Below, piece after piece: positions 1-12,952 of a DNA stretch of 64,000 bases. A model generated the notes under the pieces. That model worked only from the letters and a program-made list of their open reading frames with translations, was not told the origin of the DNA and ran no database searches. A program made the translations under genes and the position numbers. The DNA is taken from contig JAGYXB010001329.1 of assembly GCA_022495005.1 (NCBI GenBank), forward strand, positions 62,001-126,000, given 5' to 3'. Source of the DNA: Rhyacophila brunnea (lineage: Eukaryota; Arthropoda; Insecta; Trichoptera; Rhyacophilidae). The number at the start of each line of letters is the position of its first letter. The first letter of the stretch is position 1.

Positions 1-1780
1 GAAGCAAGACGCGCTTTTAACTTAATACTCCTCGCGCACACGCGTTGTGTAAACAAAATATTATACATAACTATTGATAACTATCTGAATGTGCACTGAT
101 AACTATGTTCGCCTGTTATAATCGTTTACCGCAGCAGCCGTCGCCACTATTAATACGTTGTTATAATTGCATTAGTAAAATATTATTGACTCGATTTAAT
201 TTAAAATATTTTTCATTTCTGTAGTAATTTCACGCATTAAGAGTGCCTTGTTGATTATACCCTGTGCACACGCCACTGAATGATGATAATGAATGGCATT
301 ATTACTTACTTAGTAAAAAAAAACGCTTACACCTATATGTAATGTTACGTAATTAATTAAGCGTAACGATCAACGGGTGCAAGAGGGAAAGCACGCTATG
401 AAAATCTGCCGTGAGAGAATAGATTGTTTAATCTATGGATTCTTCACTATCTCTGATAAATTTTAAAACGTGCGTAAGTAATAGGTATCAAGTATATGCC
501 TACACATGTAGATAGCTATTTATCTATTGGTACTCAGCTGTTTAGTTTTACTAGGCAACTATAGTTGTATGGTATTTTATTGGAAATATATTGGAAAACC
601 CGACCAAATATTCTAATGTAAGAAAATGCATTACATAATTGGTTTTATAAACACATTGAACGTGTGTTGATAAACAAAACAGCGACGGATTTAAACGATG
701 AAAGTGTTAAAATACCATGGAAACTAAATATAATAATAATTACTGCATTCAAACCTATCGGTAAGGCAATGTAATTCATTAAATTATTGTTGTTTTCCAG
801 TGTCCATTTAGTTAGATTATTATTTTCAAAACAATTTTGGATTAGTATAAAATTATAGAACACTAACTAACCAAATAAGGCACTGTCAAATAAACAAATA
901 ACTCCTTTTCACAGACATAAAATAAAATCGGAGGACATTGCAACACCGATTTCGCCAGCGAGTTGATTAGTAATGAAATCGCAACTAATTTAAATGAAAC
1001 TGTGCCACAAAACAGTACATAATTTGATTACGATATTAGTAATACAATATACACAGAATTAACACAATTTAATATGTAGTTTTAATAACATGTTTGAATA
1101 AATTGATATTAATTAATAATGACAAGTTGTTTATATAGATTCATCGAATTTAAATTCCATCAAGTACCTTCGGTCGATAGTATTACTTACTATTCATCGA
1201 ATTTGTTTAGTAATACATTTAGCCACGGAGTTGACTTAAAACACACATTAATTGTGAAAAGTCTTGTTCATATTTCTAGGCAAATTCAATGAGTGAAATC
1301 AACGCCGATGTACAATGGCAATTTCCTACTTCCTAACGTCAATCTCCTCCATCCGTGGAAGAGCGGCGGTACACTTCTTCGAGCTAGGATAGCAGCCGAA
1401 ATATGAGATATAGACAATTTAAATTCACACATTTCTTCTTCCCTTTGTCCGTGTCCGTTCCTGAAGTAGAGCATAAAGACATGACGCGGCGCCACCTAGA
1501 ATCCCTGTCTCTCACCAGTCTCCTTACATTTTCCCAAGTCATGCCATCATACCGTATAATATACGACATATAATGATGTACCACCTGTGTGTGTCTAAAA
1601 AACCCAGGTTAGATTGACTCTCTTCAAGCACCAGTAGTACGAGACCCAGCCAGTTTCGTTTCAGCTTTACTTAAGTTAGATGTGACGAAAGGTTGCATGG
1701 TCTGCTTGTCACATTTAAATTACCGCACGCTCAGGACATATCCGTCTCAAGGATCCGTTTTCAAAGCTAACGGTTGCTCT
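1..1780. other. unannotated AT-rich stretch
   Basis: I see no coding region or clear repeat here. The open frames are short, low-complexity and without recognisable domains. By its position relative to the Scribble exon it is probably intronic. Confidence 0.4.
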
Positions 1781-2067
1781 GCAGCCCTATGTTGTAATTT
1801 GTGACATGAAGTCACCCGGCGACATGACGTCATATGACATCATTGTAACGTACTACCGGAGTGAGTCAATAGTCTTCGAGAAATTAACGCTACTCTAATG
1901 CTGGCGTTATTCATTGTCCCCATACACCAATAGGTGTTTCAGCATAATAATATCTATGGTGAGCCGTGTGCATTGGGCGGCTCGCCTCGATGCGTGTATT
2001 GAGCATACGTCACAATTACGTCATGTCGTCGGGTGACTTCATGTCACAAGTTACAACATAGGGCTGC
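1781..2067. repeat. inverted repeat, 50-bp arms
   Basis: The arm at 1781-1830 (starting GCAGCCCTATGTTGTAA) is repeated in reverse complement at 2018-2067, with about 48 of 50 bases identical and a loop of about 187 bp. The arms include the GTGACATGAAGTCACCC segment. The layout suggests a foldback element or the core of a MITE, but I could not define outer ends or a target duplication. Confidence 0.7.
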
Positions 2068-2409
2068 TGAGCCCTTGCAAGGTGCCATGCGTCGCTCCAG
2101 ACATTCACATTGAGATGGCGAGCTCTCTGTGATGTCATATCCCGTGGTCCATCACTGATCACAGAGAAATCCTGGTCGATACTGATATTATTGCACATAA
2201 CCTTGGATTTATTTGCGTTTCCTGTCGACTGTGGCTAGAATGCCTATGATTGAGTTGTCGAAAAGGACACCGCCAACGGCTTACTTCGTGCAACACAACT
2301 TCACTGTGGGGATGACAGCTATGCCTCGGTCAGGTGGTATTGGTTCCGTTGACGCGAGAAAATAGATTATTTTACATATTTAGTGACAGTAATACAATCT
2401 TCAGGAGGT

Positions 2410-2767
2410 CAGTTGAGGCATGGTCTACAAATATCGTGGCTAGGCGATGCGCGGATTGCGGGTGCAAATGACGCATGCCGAACGAAATATAATTTGTCAT
2501 ATAAATCCAACATGCGTCCATTTAATGTTCCGTTTATTCTATTAGTAACAATAATAATATATTCATTGACATGTTTTCTTTTTAAAGTAAATGGGTAACG
2601 TTTTTAGTCATCTTTATACGATTTAAGAATTAATACCCCCGTCGCAATCACGAAACAAATTGACGTATTTACACCTCGACGTTCGCTCTCAGTCTGCCAG
2701 CGAATCCAAAATTTAGTCGCGCCTATAGTTGAAAATTATTTGCCGTTTCACTGAAGTATCGCCTTAA
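2410..2767 (+). repeat. interspersed repeat family A, copy 1
   Basis: A ~360-bp sequence starts CAGTTGAGGCATGG and ends near TTTGCCGTTTCACTGAAGTA. Diverged copies lie at 56877-57230 (same strand) and 62019-62617 (opposite strand, interrupted). The best preserved parts are GGCGATGCGCGGATT, CCAACATGCGTCCATTT and the last ~30 bp. No protein is encoded. No terminal inverted repeat is obvious, so it may be a SINE or a DNA-element fragment. The class is unknown. Confidence 0.75.
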
Positions 2768-3412
2768 TACTAATTTCAAGGTTAGTATAATGGGTACTTA
2801 TTTACAATCAATTTAATAATAACGCAAAAAAGCTAACAAAACATTATTTGTTGACGTTCAAATTTGAAACACAAAGTGTCACCATTACTTGTTACGAATA
2901 AATTAATTAAATAGAGTAAACAATCAATTTGTGCAGCTATCTAAATATTCAGATGGGTACTCATTCAAACGAATGCAAAAGAACTTGACAAGCTCAAGGT
3001 CGATAAGAAATTCTTGCGTTATTTCCTACAAACACCGACGACATTCACTATTATTATCGCGGCCTAATTACCCCTTTTCAACTAAATGGATTATTTAACA
3101 TGCTTATTCATATCTGATGCATTTTACTCACTGTGTAGTCATCGGAAAACAGCGAAGGTGTGACTTGACAGGTAAAATGCGTCACGTGTCTTTCCAGCGC
3201 AAATTCATATGACGCTTGAAACACACCGCGTTACTTTGTGGGGGATGCAACATTTAAAACAGCCACACGAAAGCAGATATTCTATTAAAATGACAGCTCT
3301 GTTACTAAATAAAATCGAATACATTTTAATTATCCTACCTATACAACGAATCAATCGTTATTTTTGTGGACCTCTTCAAAATCAAATGTTTATTTTATTC
3401 ATAACATTTAAT
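2768..3412. other. unannotated stretch
   Basis: AT-rich sequence with no recognisable gene or repeat. Confidence 0.4.
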
Positions 3413-4389
3413 AGTAGGGCAGAGCGGGGTCATTTGAGCCACGGGGTCACTTGCGCCACCCTTAGTATCACTCTTACGCTGCATTATAGATGCAAGCGGT
3501 AGATTCCGAACAAAGCGGGAGGGGTAGGCAGCCAATCCGCAAATGCATCTGTCACCGTCCGGTGTTCGATGTGACTGTGAACGTGCGATGTTACTATTTT
3601 CACGCCAAAAGTAAAGAAAGCAGTTCCTCATACTTTTTGGTCTCAAGACTCTCAAGCACATGTCTGTGGTGTTACGGCAATCAAGCAAATGTATTTTGAT
3701 TTAAAAATAGTGTGTTTATGCGATGACAGTATCAAAAATAATCTATTTTCAATAGTCTTTGGGGGGCTCAATCCAATTAGTAGTAATTTGGGGAAGGGGT
3801 CATTTGAGCCATAACAAACGTACACATGAGAGTAACAGATACACCTGAGAAGGACCAGCTTGCTGCAGAACAGAGTAATCGGAAAAGTGAGGGTAGCGAG
3901 AAGATAGTAAAGTCGAAGAAACTGACAGTGAAGAAAGCTATTTTGAAGAGTCCTCTGAATCTGATGAAGAGACACGACCTGTTAAGAAAACTAAAAATCT
4001 CCGAAAGAAGAAAAAAGTACAGACAAGTATAACTATATTATGTTCCTATTGTTTTCTAATAACTTGGATTAAAGATTTAAGAAAGATTTTGTTTGTATTT
4101 TATATTGCTCTGATGAAAAAAAACCTTTCTATGCCCACTGGCTCAACTAACCCCATTGGGTGGCTCAGTTGACCCCACCTAGTGGGGTCAACTGAGCCAT
4201 CTGGCATTTGTGACATTAATGTAAATTTAGTCTTGTAAACATCGTCTTTGTTACAGTTTTTTGATGGAGTTACATGACCAAATAAACAACTTAACTGTTT
4301 TAAAAGATATCATTTATTATTTCTTCGTTAATTAGGAGCTATACTGCTTTGAGCAAAATCATGATCAAGTGACCCCGCTCTGCCCTACT
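3413..4389. mobile_element. TIR DNA transposon, pogo-like deletion derivative
   Basis: The ends are inverted: AGTAGGGCAGAGCGGGGTCA at 3413, and its reverse complement, TGACCCCGCTCTGCCCTACT, ending at 4389. ATTTAAT precedes the left end and recurs one base past the right end, a candidate 7-bp target duplication. The motif GGGGTCA-YTTGAGCC recurs inside in both orientations (about 3429, 3799, 4141-4200, 4365), as expected for subterminal binding sites. The ~980-bp length and the vestigial coding segment at 3897-4022 suggest an internally deleted copy. The pogo/CENP-B-type assignment rests on the acidic/basic tail only and is tentative. Confidence 0.75.
3897..4022 (+). pseudogene. possible transposase C-terminal tail fragment
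   Basis: An open segment inside the TIR element begins just after an in-frame TAG at 3894-3896. It reads through an acidic stretch (EETDSEESYFEESSESDEE) into a basic stretch (PVKKTKNLRKKKK). An acidic, Ser-rich tail followed by Lys/Arg is common at the C-terminus of pogo/CENP-B-like transposases, and this lies inside inverted repeats, so I infer a remnant of the element's own gene. There is no catalytic domain. A competing frame (3826-4032, starting MRVTDTPEK) is also open and could be the real one, since low-complexity A/G-rich DNA tends to be open in several frames. Confidence 0.3.
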
Positions 4390-4689
4390 TATTTAATAAA
4401 GTATAAAAATATTTAATAAAACAATTTTCACTTCAGCACCAGAAAATCTAGAAATTTGTATCTGGGTATCTGGAAATTTGTGTTTAACGTTGTTTTTTTT
4501 TTATCGTAGAATTTTTTTTTAATAATTTTCAGATGGAATAATTATCCTTATAATTATTATTAATTAAATACTAAATGATTTTACCTTCTGCTACAAGTCA
4601 AGGCGTGGTAGAAAAATGTAAGCCGCAATAATAAATTAATCGATATTTACATAAAAAAAATATGTGTCTTTAGCATAAAGTGTTCAACC

Positions 4690-5096
4690 ATGTGTGCTAC
4701 CAGTACTATCGCATGTGTGTGAAACATGGACTCTTGCTAGTAGCGTAACATGGCATAGAAAGGTGCATGTTGGGCACAATGCGGAAAGACCACAAAAGAA
4801 ACTAATTGGTAAGGAAGCAGGCAAGAGTACGCGACGCGATAGAGGACGTTAAGCAGGTGAAATGGTAGCGGATTGGACATGTCGCTCGGCGACTAGAAAA
4901 ATGCCGTCATACAGTGGTACACAAGATGCATTAAACGCCCACAAGGACGCTCTAAAACCCGTTGGATATACCTACGAACTCATAAAGTTCGGTGAATAGG
5001 TATACATGGCAGAAGAACTAGGGACCAAGAAGAGTAGATGAAGCTAAGAGAGACCTTCATTCAGTAGTGGATCGACCCCGAGTGATGATGATGATA
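4690..5096 (+). pseudogene. RTE-type LINE ORF2 C-terminus and 3' tail, decayed
   Basis: Conceptual translation with several stops and frame changes gives GHVARR (about 4877), KRPQGRSKTRW (about 4933) and ETFIQ-stop-WIDPE (about 5051), then GATGATGATGAT. This order (GHVAR..., GRP..RW..D, EEAFIQQWID, short tail of GAT repeats) is that of the reverse-transcriptase ORF C-terminus and 3' end of RTE-like LINEs common in Lepidoptera. The copy is 5'-truncated and dead. A related remnant is at 42150-42415. Confidence 0.7.
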
Positions 5097-8000
5097 TAAA
5101 ACAAATACATTTTTTGTGCGCGTTGCCAACAAGTTATCTAAAATTATTGTGAGGTGCACATGTGGCAGGGTTAATTTCTGAGTTAACCCGGCCTCCTGAT
5201 ATGGCATGGGGCATGGGTACGAGACGGTAAAAATGTTATGTTTATTATACTAAAAGGCATGTTGTTTTAATTGTAATATTTTTTAAGAAAAACATTCTTA
5301 ATAATATGATGTTAAATGTATCTTCCGAAAACATCAAATTGTGTGTATATTAATTGTGAGGTAAGCTTAATTCTTTTAGTGATGTTACGCATTATTTTTT
5401 AAATACTTGGAGTCAGGGATATCCCACAACTTGTATCGCATTTTGTCTCTGGAGAAATAAGAATAATTCTTATTTCGATTACATCTCAAGACTATCGACT
5501 TTGAAAACAGATACTTAGATCGGTTACAGGAACGTTTACTATTTGGCAACTGGAGGGCGGTTGGAGGTACAACGTATCTTAAAAAATTAACGATATTGAT
5601 TGTTTCCGTCTGCAAATGCTGAACACTATAATAATTTTGCTTTCTCTCACGTGTTCTGCATACGTGCGTGAAACTGAATAAGAAAAACACATTTATCAAT
5701 CCACCTGTAAATATTATTATGATCCACACAAGGTTAAATAAACATTTCCCACAGTGATTATGTTATGATGAAGGCGTGAAAAAAAATAAACTGAAAAATA
5801 CCGCACAACAGCTATTTAAAGCTTGAAAATTCTGCTCCACAACATGAAAATCGGTCAATATTAACCGATGCGTATTGATTAATAAGGATTAACAAAAAAT
5901 ATTATATAACTATTTAGTATACCTACTTAACATTGTTACAAATTCTAATACCATTTTTACCGAGTGACTCTGAAATGAACTATTACACCGATGTGTTGGG
6001 GTTCTGGCTTTTGTTAACTACATTATGGCTATCATAAGGGAGAGGCTGACGGGGCTCTAGCCTGGTGGCCCGTTCTCAAGGGGGCGGCACGGCGGGTCGA
6101 CCAGATAAGTGAGATAAACACACATTGCAAATGTTCTCTAATAGAAAAAATCACTATTTTACTTCATGAAATTTAACATTTTATTTAAAATATGTGTGAT
6201 TGTGGGATGGAATTTTTAATTATTGTGTGTCAATACAAAACAACTACATGATTCAAGTGGATGTGTTAAAAATACAAACAAAACAAAAACCGCCAAAAAT
6301 ACACTGAATACAATTTTCATCCTCGAACACCATTTGAAAAACAATACTGTTGGGGGGCCGCCAAAGATCCTGGCCTGGGGGCCCGCGTCAGGATGTGGTG
6401 GACATGAACTACCTACAGTGTATTGAACATTATTAATATCAAATATTTGCATTTATATTAGTTGACTGAGATATCAGTTATTGATTACGTAATTCAGGGA
6501 CAGCTTGCAGAGATAGCGTTGCAATCACCAAATTGGCATAAACAATAATTTTATTACGACACTGCTGATATGCACACTCAATTGTATATTCAATGTCCAG
6601 TTCTGTAACGATAAGCTTATTGAATCATGCATTATAAATGCAAATTATTGAGGAAAGTACACTGCTACCACTGTAACACTGGTTCTGATCCAGGAGAACC
6701 GTCCATTTGTCGACAAATAAAAATACGGAGGGTATATTGTCAAATAGTGATGATCACGTGATTTGCTATCAGTGCAAGTCGCCATTTACTATGACATATT
6801 AAAATATTGGCGGGTGAAAAAAACACAACATTACATTAAATAAATTTAGATAAGTACTAAATTAGTAAGTTAGTCCGCCTTTCAGATCCATTCTTACTTC
6901 CCAGTTCATTCCAAAATATTGAGAGCATTTCTGACCACAGACAGTATACTCGTCTGCATGCCTAGTACATAATCTATATTATAACTGGATAAAACAACAC
7001 GATTAAAAAAACGTCCAAGCAAGGTTATTTCATTTATCAACAGCTACAAATAATTGACAAGTTACATTGTTCCAATAAAATATAATCTATCGTATCGTGG
7101 TTATCAATTATATGGAATGTCAGAATCTCAAATTCTGGGTTTCCCGCAAACGTTTTTTTGATCACACAATTCCGAAATGGACAAATTTCGAACTTCGTGA
7201 TTAAATCCATGATTGTGAAATAAGGATTTTTCGTGTAAAGTTGAAAACAAAAACTTTGTAATAATATGTTGTTTCCTTTCTTATGTCCAACAAAATAAAT
7301 AAAAACATCAAAACAACAAAATAATTATCAAACGTAATTAGGACATTGACGTCATCAACGTCCAATTTGTCATTATACTGATTGTTCCAATAAAGTATTT
7401 ACACGAAACGTTGATATTTGTAAACGATAAAGTGCAAAAATTAAAAAAAAAAAAAGATTTGTATGTTTCCTTCAATCCTGGATCAGATAATAATAATAAT
7501 ATGTACCTAATACCAATTTCGTAATTCATATATTCAAAGTTCCATCTTGTGTTACTTATCCCGAGTTTTTATCCACAAAAATGGTTGTGATTACAACAAA
7601 AACAATGATTCTCTTTTAATGTTTGTATTAATAGGTGGCAAACGTCGAATTAATAAGAGTGGGTTAAGAACAGCGTGTGGCTGACTCTAACTCGATTCTA
7701 AATTGACAAATAAGTAAGACACCACATGCTGTAAGATAACATCTCTGTCAGAAGTTGACAAGAATGACGGACGTCTTATTTTAACAAGTGACACATGCAA
7801 TACCACAAGCTGTCGAATTATTTTTAGCACGAGTTGTACATCTCAGTGCGGCGTTTGTCCATGAATTTTACGACCTGGCTATATTAATTGGACCCAGGAA
7901 GGCTATCATGTACCTACTTCAGACAAGCTTTCTATGACCTCTGTTTTTTAATTGTAGAGTAGTTATAAATTACTAAGGTGACGTAGGCAATGCCAGAAGA

Positions 8001-8822
8001 TAGTTTATTCAAATGGTGCAATGTATCCAACAAATATTTATGCATAAGAACCATATTTACCTACAAACAATAGTTTATTAAATCGTGGGAACCGTTGTTC
8101 AAAATTTATTGTTGACTGTTATATAGTTAAGTGTTTAGCAACAAGTAATGAACAACTCTCGGCCCAGCAAGGATTCTTTAAAAGTAATTATACGAAAAAC
8201 ATTGCGCAGATGGCTCAAGCTTTGAAAAATGTCTCCCGATTTTGTTCTAAGCTCGATACACCTACCTAGTTCATTCCTTCTAAGTCAAAAAGGAGTTTGA
8301 GATTTAGACCTTCTTGTATAATTAATAAGACTTGTGCATTAATTCCGCCCACACACAATATGCAAAATAATGTTATACTGTCAATTTTGTAAAATCTGCT
8401 GCCTGCCATAATGAATTAGTTTTGAAATTATCAGTGCTCATCCTGACACAACCCTTGCCCTTCGCCAAAAACATTCCGGCCCTTCCCACCCATATTCGTA
8501 TTTACTTAATTTGGCCTTCGTGAAATCTATTTTCTATAATACAATAGATTTAGAATACTTCTGACCAAAAATAATAATATTATTCACGTTTACACGACTG
8601 TGATAAAACCTATTTGTTTAAATTGCTGTTGGAACTGTCCGAAGTGGACGAAACCGGTTCTGATAATTAATCTACCGTTTATATTACGTTTTATCTTAAT
8701 TAATAAGGTGTAATTATCATGTCACTTTAGGTGTTTATGTACTTGTCGAAATATGTACATTTTTATGGCAAACCCATTGGCACAATTCATCACAAGCTAA
8801 TACCTATGTCCATAAGAATATT
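5097..8822. other. unannotated 3.7-kb stretch with two GC-rich patches
   Basis: No gene is recognisable. Two GC-rich islands stand out in the AT-rich background: 6045-6105 (GAGGCTGACGGGGCTCTAGCC...) and 6354-6400 (GGGGGGCCGCCAAAGATCC...). The 114-aa minus frame at 5385-5729 and the frames at 6216-6452 have no domain I recognise. The patches may be remains of mobile elements. Confidence 0.35.
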
Positions 8823-9180
8823 TCGTCACCTCAATACTACAACTAGATAACTCTGAATAACTGAAATTTAAACTTTACTTGATTAACACAAATCTAGGCT
8901 ATAATTATTATTAAAAATAAAAATGGAAAATTGCGCTTATCTAATTGGGAACAATTAAATAAAGTTCAATTGTATGAAAAAATGTTATTTTATTTATTTA
9001 ATGCATTTATAGTTTTCAAATTATCTAAGTAATATTTTCAAACATAAAATTAAAAGGTACAGTTCTCATTAACTTCTGACTAGTTTTATCATTTTGTAGA
9101 GAAGGAAATGTAGAATCATTCAATAGCTAACTCAAAAACACTGAAAATCAAGTTATCTAGTTGTAGTATTGAGGTGACGA
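8823..9180. mobile_element. MITE with perfect 30-bp terminal inverted repeats
   Basis: The 30 bases at 8823-8852 (starting TCGTCACCTCAATACTAC) are the exact reverse complement of 9151-9180. The element is 358 bp, AT-rich and non-coding. No clear target duplication is seen (flanks AATATT and TTTGTT). Perfect arms imply a young insertion. The superfamily is not determined. Confidence 0.85.
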
Positions 9181-9936
9181 TTTGTTTTAAGACGACAGAA
9201 TTATTCTTCATAATTTAGTATAAAAACTTAGAATGGGTACGCCAATTCTAGTCATTACTATTTAGTACTGGGACTACTACACACCCTGGGCTAGACAGCA
9301 ATGAGTTTGCAATAATGCGAGTCGAAACTAATCAGTAGGTACTTTAGACATTTAAATTGGAGGCCGAATGCTAAAATAGACAATTTTATAACCAGATGCT
9401 TTGATGTTAATTGCATACTTCGAAACACAAAAAAAACATTCCAGCATCTCCAAACCGATTGGCATACCGAATGCGCCCAAATCTAAATTCACATTCTCCA
9501 TATAAAAAAAACCTTCATTGACTATCAAATTAATATGAGGTAACCATATAAATTTAGCCGTGCGTCAAACCCGCCTAATATTGAATAAAGTAGTTCGTAT
9601 AGAGATGAGTTTCCCAAACATTTTCTTAGTGCACCTCTTATAAAATCAGCTAAACAAATGCATTGATAATTTGGATAAAAAATATTCCTATGTTCGGTGT
9701 TATACAGAAAGGTTTGACCACTTATAAACACATAAAGTGACACATACAAACTGGGAAAGGCCCATTTAAATGCAGCAAGCGTAAAACTCCATAGTCCAGG
9801 CCTATTCAGTATAATTGCATAGGTATAAGCATGAACTGTGGATGATGTATAGACATATCCTATGGATTGTTTAGAAATTGAGCCGTTTCCACTTCAAAGT
9901 CATTCAAGGATACAAAACAAATTCCTAAATAAAATT
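9181..9936. other. unannotated stretch
   Basis: No recognisable gene or repeat; the 74-aa minus frame at 9525-9749 looks fortuitous. Confidence 0.4.
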
Positions 9937-9966
9937 GAAGATCTTGGCATAAAAACAGCAAATGTC
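9937..9966 (+). repeat. left terminal inverted repeat
   Basis: GAAGATCTTGGCATAAAAAC followed by AGCAAATGTC. Bases 9950-9966 are the exact reverse complement of the internal motif at 10139-10155. Confidence 0.85.
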
Positions 9967-10138
9967 ACAAAGGTCATTTTTTTCAGGAGAGGGTAAAAAC
10001 ATAATATCTTGGTTGTCAAACACATTTTTAATAATTTGACAATGAAGATTCATGGAGGAGCCTTATATGCACTGCATGTATGTAAATAAAATATCAAATT
10101 GATGTTTGTTAAATAGATATTTAAAAAGAAATGAATGT

Positions 10139-10183
10139 GACATTTGCTGTTTTTACACAATTTTTGGACCTTTGTCGTTTTTA
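10139..10183 (+). repeat. left subterminal motif pair
   Basis: GACATTTGCTGTTTTTA at 10139-10155 and GACCTTTGTCGTTTTTA at 10167-10183, spaced 28 bp start to start. They mirror the right-hand pair in distance from the end and are candidate transposase-binding sites. Confidence 0.7.
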
Positions 10184-10233
10184 TAACAAAATTGAAATCA
10201 TGGAAAAGCAAATAGTATGAATAAAATTATAAT

Positions 10234-10239
10234 TTTATT
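10234..10239 (-). terminator. candidate poly(A) signal of the transposon gene
   Basis: AATAAA on the minus strand about 165 bp after the stop codon of the gene and inside the element. The region is AT-rich, so the match alone is weak. Confidence 0.3.
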
Positions 10240-10404
10240 AAATAAAACAAAAAATATATATTTCTGTTATTTTTTAATCATAATACTACATTTAAGAAGG
10301 TTTTGACACATCATAACCAATTATTAAGCTACGTACTTACATGTTTTAAAAAAATCTTCAATTAAATATTTAAAATAAATCAATCATGTGCATATTACTA
10401 CTGA

Positions 10405-12609
10405 TTAGTCTTGATCACTCACACCTTCACTGTCTTCTTCAACGTTATCATTTGTATCATTGTCACACGGCAAATTTTCATAAAATGATGCATTTATTGG
10501 ATTTTGTAAATACTTAGTTAATTTTAAAATATCTTTTTTCTTTGCGCCTTTCAATGGAATTAAGCCATCATATGCTGGCTTAAACGCAATCGTGACTGGC
10601 ATTTGATGTCTTTTCACTATATTGAATCTATCCCACAGTCCAGAGAAACTGAGATGTTTGCAAAGCACTTCTCCCTTACAATCCTTGTCTATTTTGTACA
10701 TTCTAACTTGCCTAAGATGAAAATCTCTGCCGAAGGATGACTTAAAGTAAGGCTTTAACGTATCTTTAATATTTAAAAAATCTTTTTGCTCCGGTTTCTC
10801 CAGAATAAAGGGCCCAGGAGTTTTTCTGGCATCCAATACAACTTTATCCTAATCCTCTGGCACGTCTGCAAGGATTGTTTTCCTTGCACTGCTGAACAAA
10901 TGAAAGTCAGCGTCATTTGGTAAAAATGTGTGCCCTCTGATAGGAAATATATGGATGACTCTTGATGATTTTTTTTTAATACATGTATCACCATATACCA
11001 AAACCAAATCATAACAAAATTTTTGTTTTGTCCAGCACATCCGTCACTCAAAATATACAATGTTTTCGTGCCTGCTGGCAGATGGTGGTTTATGTAATGT
11101 AGTAACAAAGATGTTACATCATTTTGACCTCGTTTGGCGAATCCTTCATGATACGTGTACATATATACATCATTTCTGGCCAAGTCATGTATCCCAAAAA
11201 TGTAATACCATAGCTGTCTGGAATAAAATACCGCATTTGTTACCATATTCGGTAAAGGCAAATTTTGCATAAAATCAAACGATATGACTGTGGTATCACT
11301 TGAACCACTTGCGAGTTCTTTTAATCTTCGCTTCGTTGTAGTAAACTGTTGTGCTTTAGCCAGGTGAAGTTGATAATCTATCTCAATCTTACGTTTTTCA
11401 TCTTCAGAGAGATCGGGTAATTTCAGTTTGGTTGTAACTGAATCACAGTATGAACACGTATCGCTTCGAGGAGCTCCAAATGACAAATTATATCTAGTTG
11501 TAAATACTCTGTAGTATGTGTCATAGTTTAGTTGAAGCCTGTATTTACTTAAAAACATCTCGTGCATTTTCATAATAGTCAAATTTTCCGGAAGATACCT
11601 AACATTCTTATTTTTCGCGAAAGAATAATGACTTTGACGTGCCTTAAATGATTGTATATGAATGTGAATCAACTGAATCACTGATTCAGGCACTGCTCTT
11701 GGGCGATTTGGATGCTTTTCTCGTTTGTCCATAGGAGCCGAACCCGAAAATGTGATGTTGTCTTGAATACGTCGCAGCCGGGAATGCGTAATACCATGTA
11801 TTGCCACAAATGCCTTCATACAGACTTCTTCGTTAATACCATCAGATGTAGATCGTATCTAAAGTAAATAAAGAGAAAAAATAATTAATTTTTCAAACAC
11901 ATTATCATTAGGTATAATAGGTGTAATGCCTAATTTGAATGTACATTTTTTATTAATTCAATGAATACTCACTTTATATTTATATGATGCTGAATGCTTG
12001 AATATACCATGATCATTGACATCATTTATTATTATCGGAGTATTTTTTCTGGGACGTCTTCTCTTGATCGGTACTACTTCTATACATCCAGATATATAGC
12101 CATCTTGTTGATTTTTAGAATCCATTTCATAAAAATTCTCAAATATTTCTTTCCGTAAATCTTCATTTATTTTTGTAAAACAATGAAACCTCTTGCACCT
12201 GGAAACATAATAATCAATTAAATACAATCCTACATAATATACTTTATTACAATCATACATACATTTACATAAAACAACATAGTAAATACAATGCTTTGCA
12301 TTCGAAAGAAGTCATAACTTCAAAGTAATCACAGCCATTGTGAACTAAATTTAATCACACAAACTATTCAGCATAGTAAATATTTTAGTACGTATTAATA
12401 ATGTATAAGTTTTTAATTGAATATATGTTATGAATACATAATTATTCCTACCTGCAATCTTCACCGATAACTTTTTTTGAGAGTCGTTTCCCAACATGAT
12501 TGACATGATCACTTCCCTTTATTTTGGCGGTTTTTATTAATGTTTGCTTGGTTTTATTAACTTTTCTCTTACGAGGCGTTTCGGATGTCTGTATCCTATT
12601 ACATTCCAT
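10405..12609 (-). pseudogene. DUF7869-type transposase-like protein, three exons, two lesions
   Basis: Exons on the minus strand are 12609-12452, 12198-11973 and 11858-10405. They are joined by GT-AG introns with matching phases and would give about 612 residues. The start (MECNRIQTSE) is chosen because exon 1 is open and the first intron phase restores the frame. Exon 1 has a basic PRKRKVNKTK segment. Exon 2 holds CKRFHCFTKINEDLRKEIFE and a KRRRPRKN stretch. Exon 3 holds DTCSYCD, then SFDFMQNLPLP, LSDGCAGQNKN and GHTFLPNDADF, whose acidic residues are candidates for an RNase-H-like DDE/D site. This arrangement matches a widespread insect protein family with the DUF7869 domain, usually left uncharacterised. 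Lesions are a frameshift at a run of nine A (10969-10977) and TGG to TAG at 10849-10851. Position inside terminal repeats implies it is, or was, the element's transposase. The homopolymer indel could be an assembly error. Confidence 0.8.
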
Positions 12610-12773
12610 GATAAAATATACAAACAATCGTTAAGGAACTTCATAAAATGGCAATGCCAATGACTGAACGAATGAAAGATAATTTTGACAGGTCAGGCAC
12701 TAACAAGTATGGAATGTATACTAACGCCTAACGCCGCCTAACGCCGCCTGGTGATAAAAGTGTGGAACTACTG

Positions 12774-12821
12774 GACCTTTGTTGTTTTCAAACAAAATTC
12801 CTTGGACTATTGCTGTTTTTA
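12774..12821 (+). repeat. right subterminal motif pair
   Basis: GACCTTTGTTGTTTTCA at 12774-12790 and GACTATTGCTGTTTTTA at 12805-12821, spaced 31 bp start to start and about 200 bp from the right end. Just outside them, 12720-12751 has the short direct repeat CTAACGCC(GC). Confidence 0.65.
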
Positions 12822-12952
12822 GAAAAGTGGCATATTTTTGAGAGCGGATTTGAGGGACTTATGATTTTTTTAAAAAATATATCTTTGCACAGTTGTATGT
12901 AACCATACATAGGGAATATAGAAATGCAATAAAATGAAAATGGAAAAAAGTG

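Noticed and set aside
3826..4032. Lys-rich 68-aa plus frame as a host gene
   Set aside because: It lies inside a TIR element and overlaps an alternative acidic frame; it is element-derived or fortuitous.
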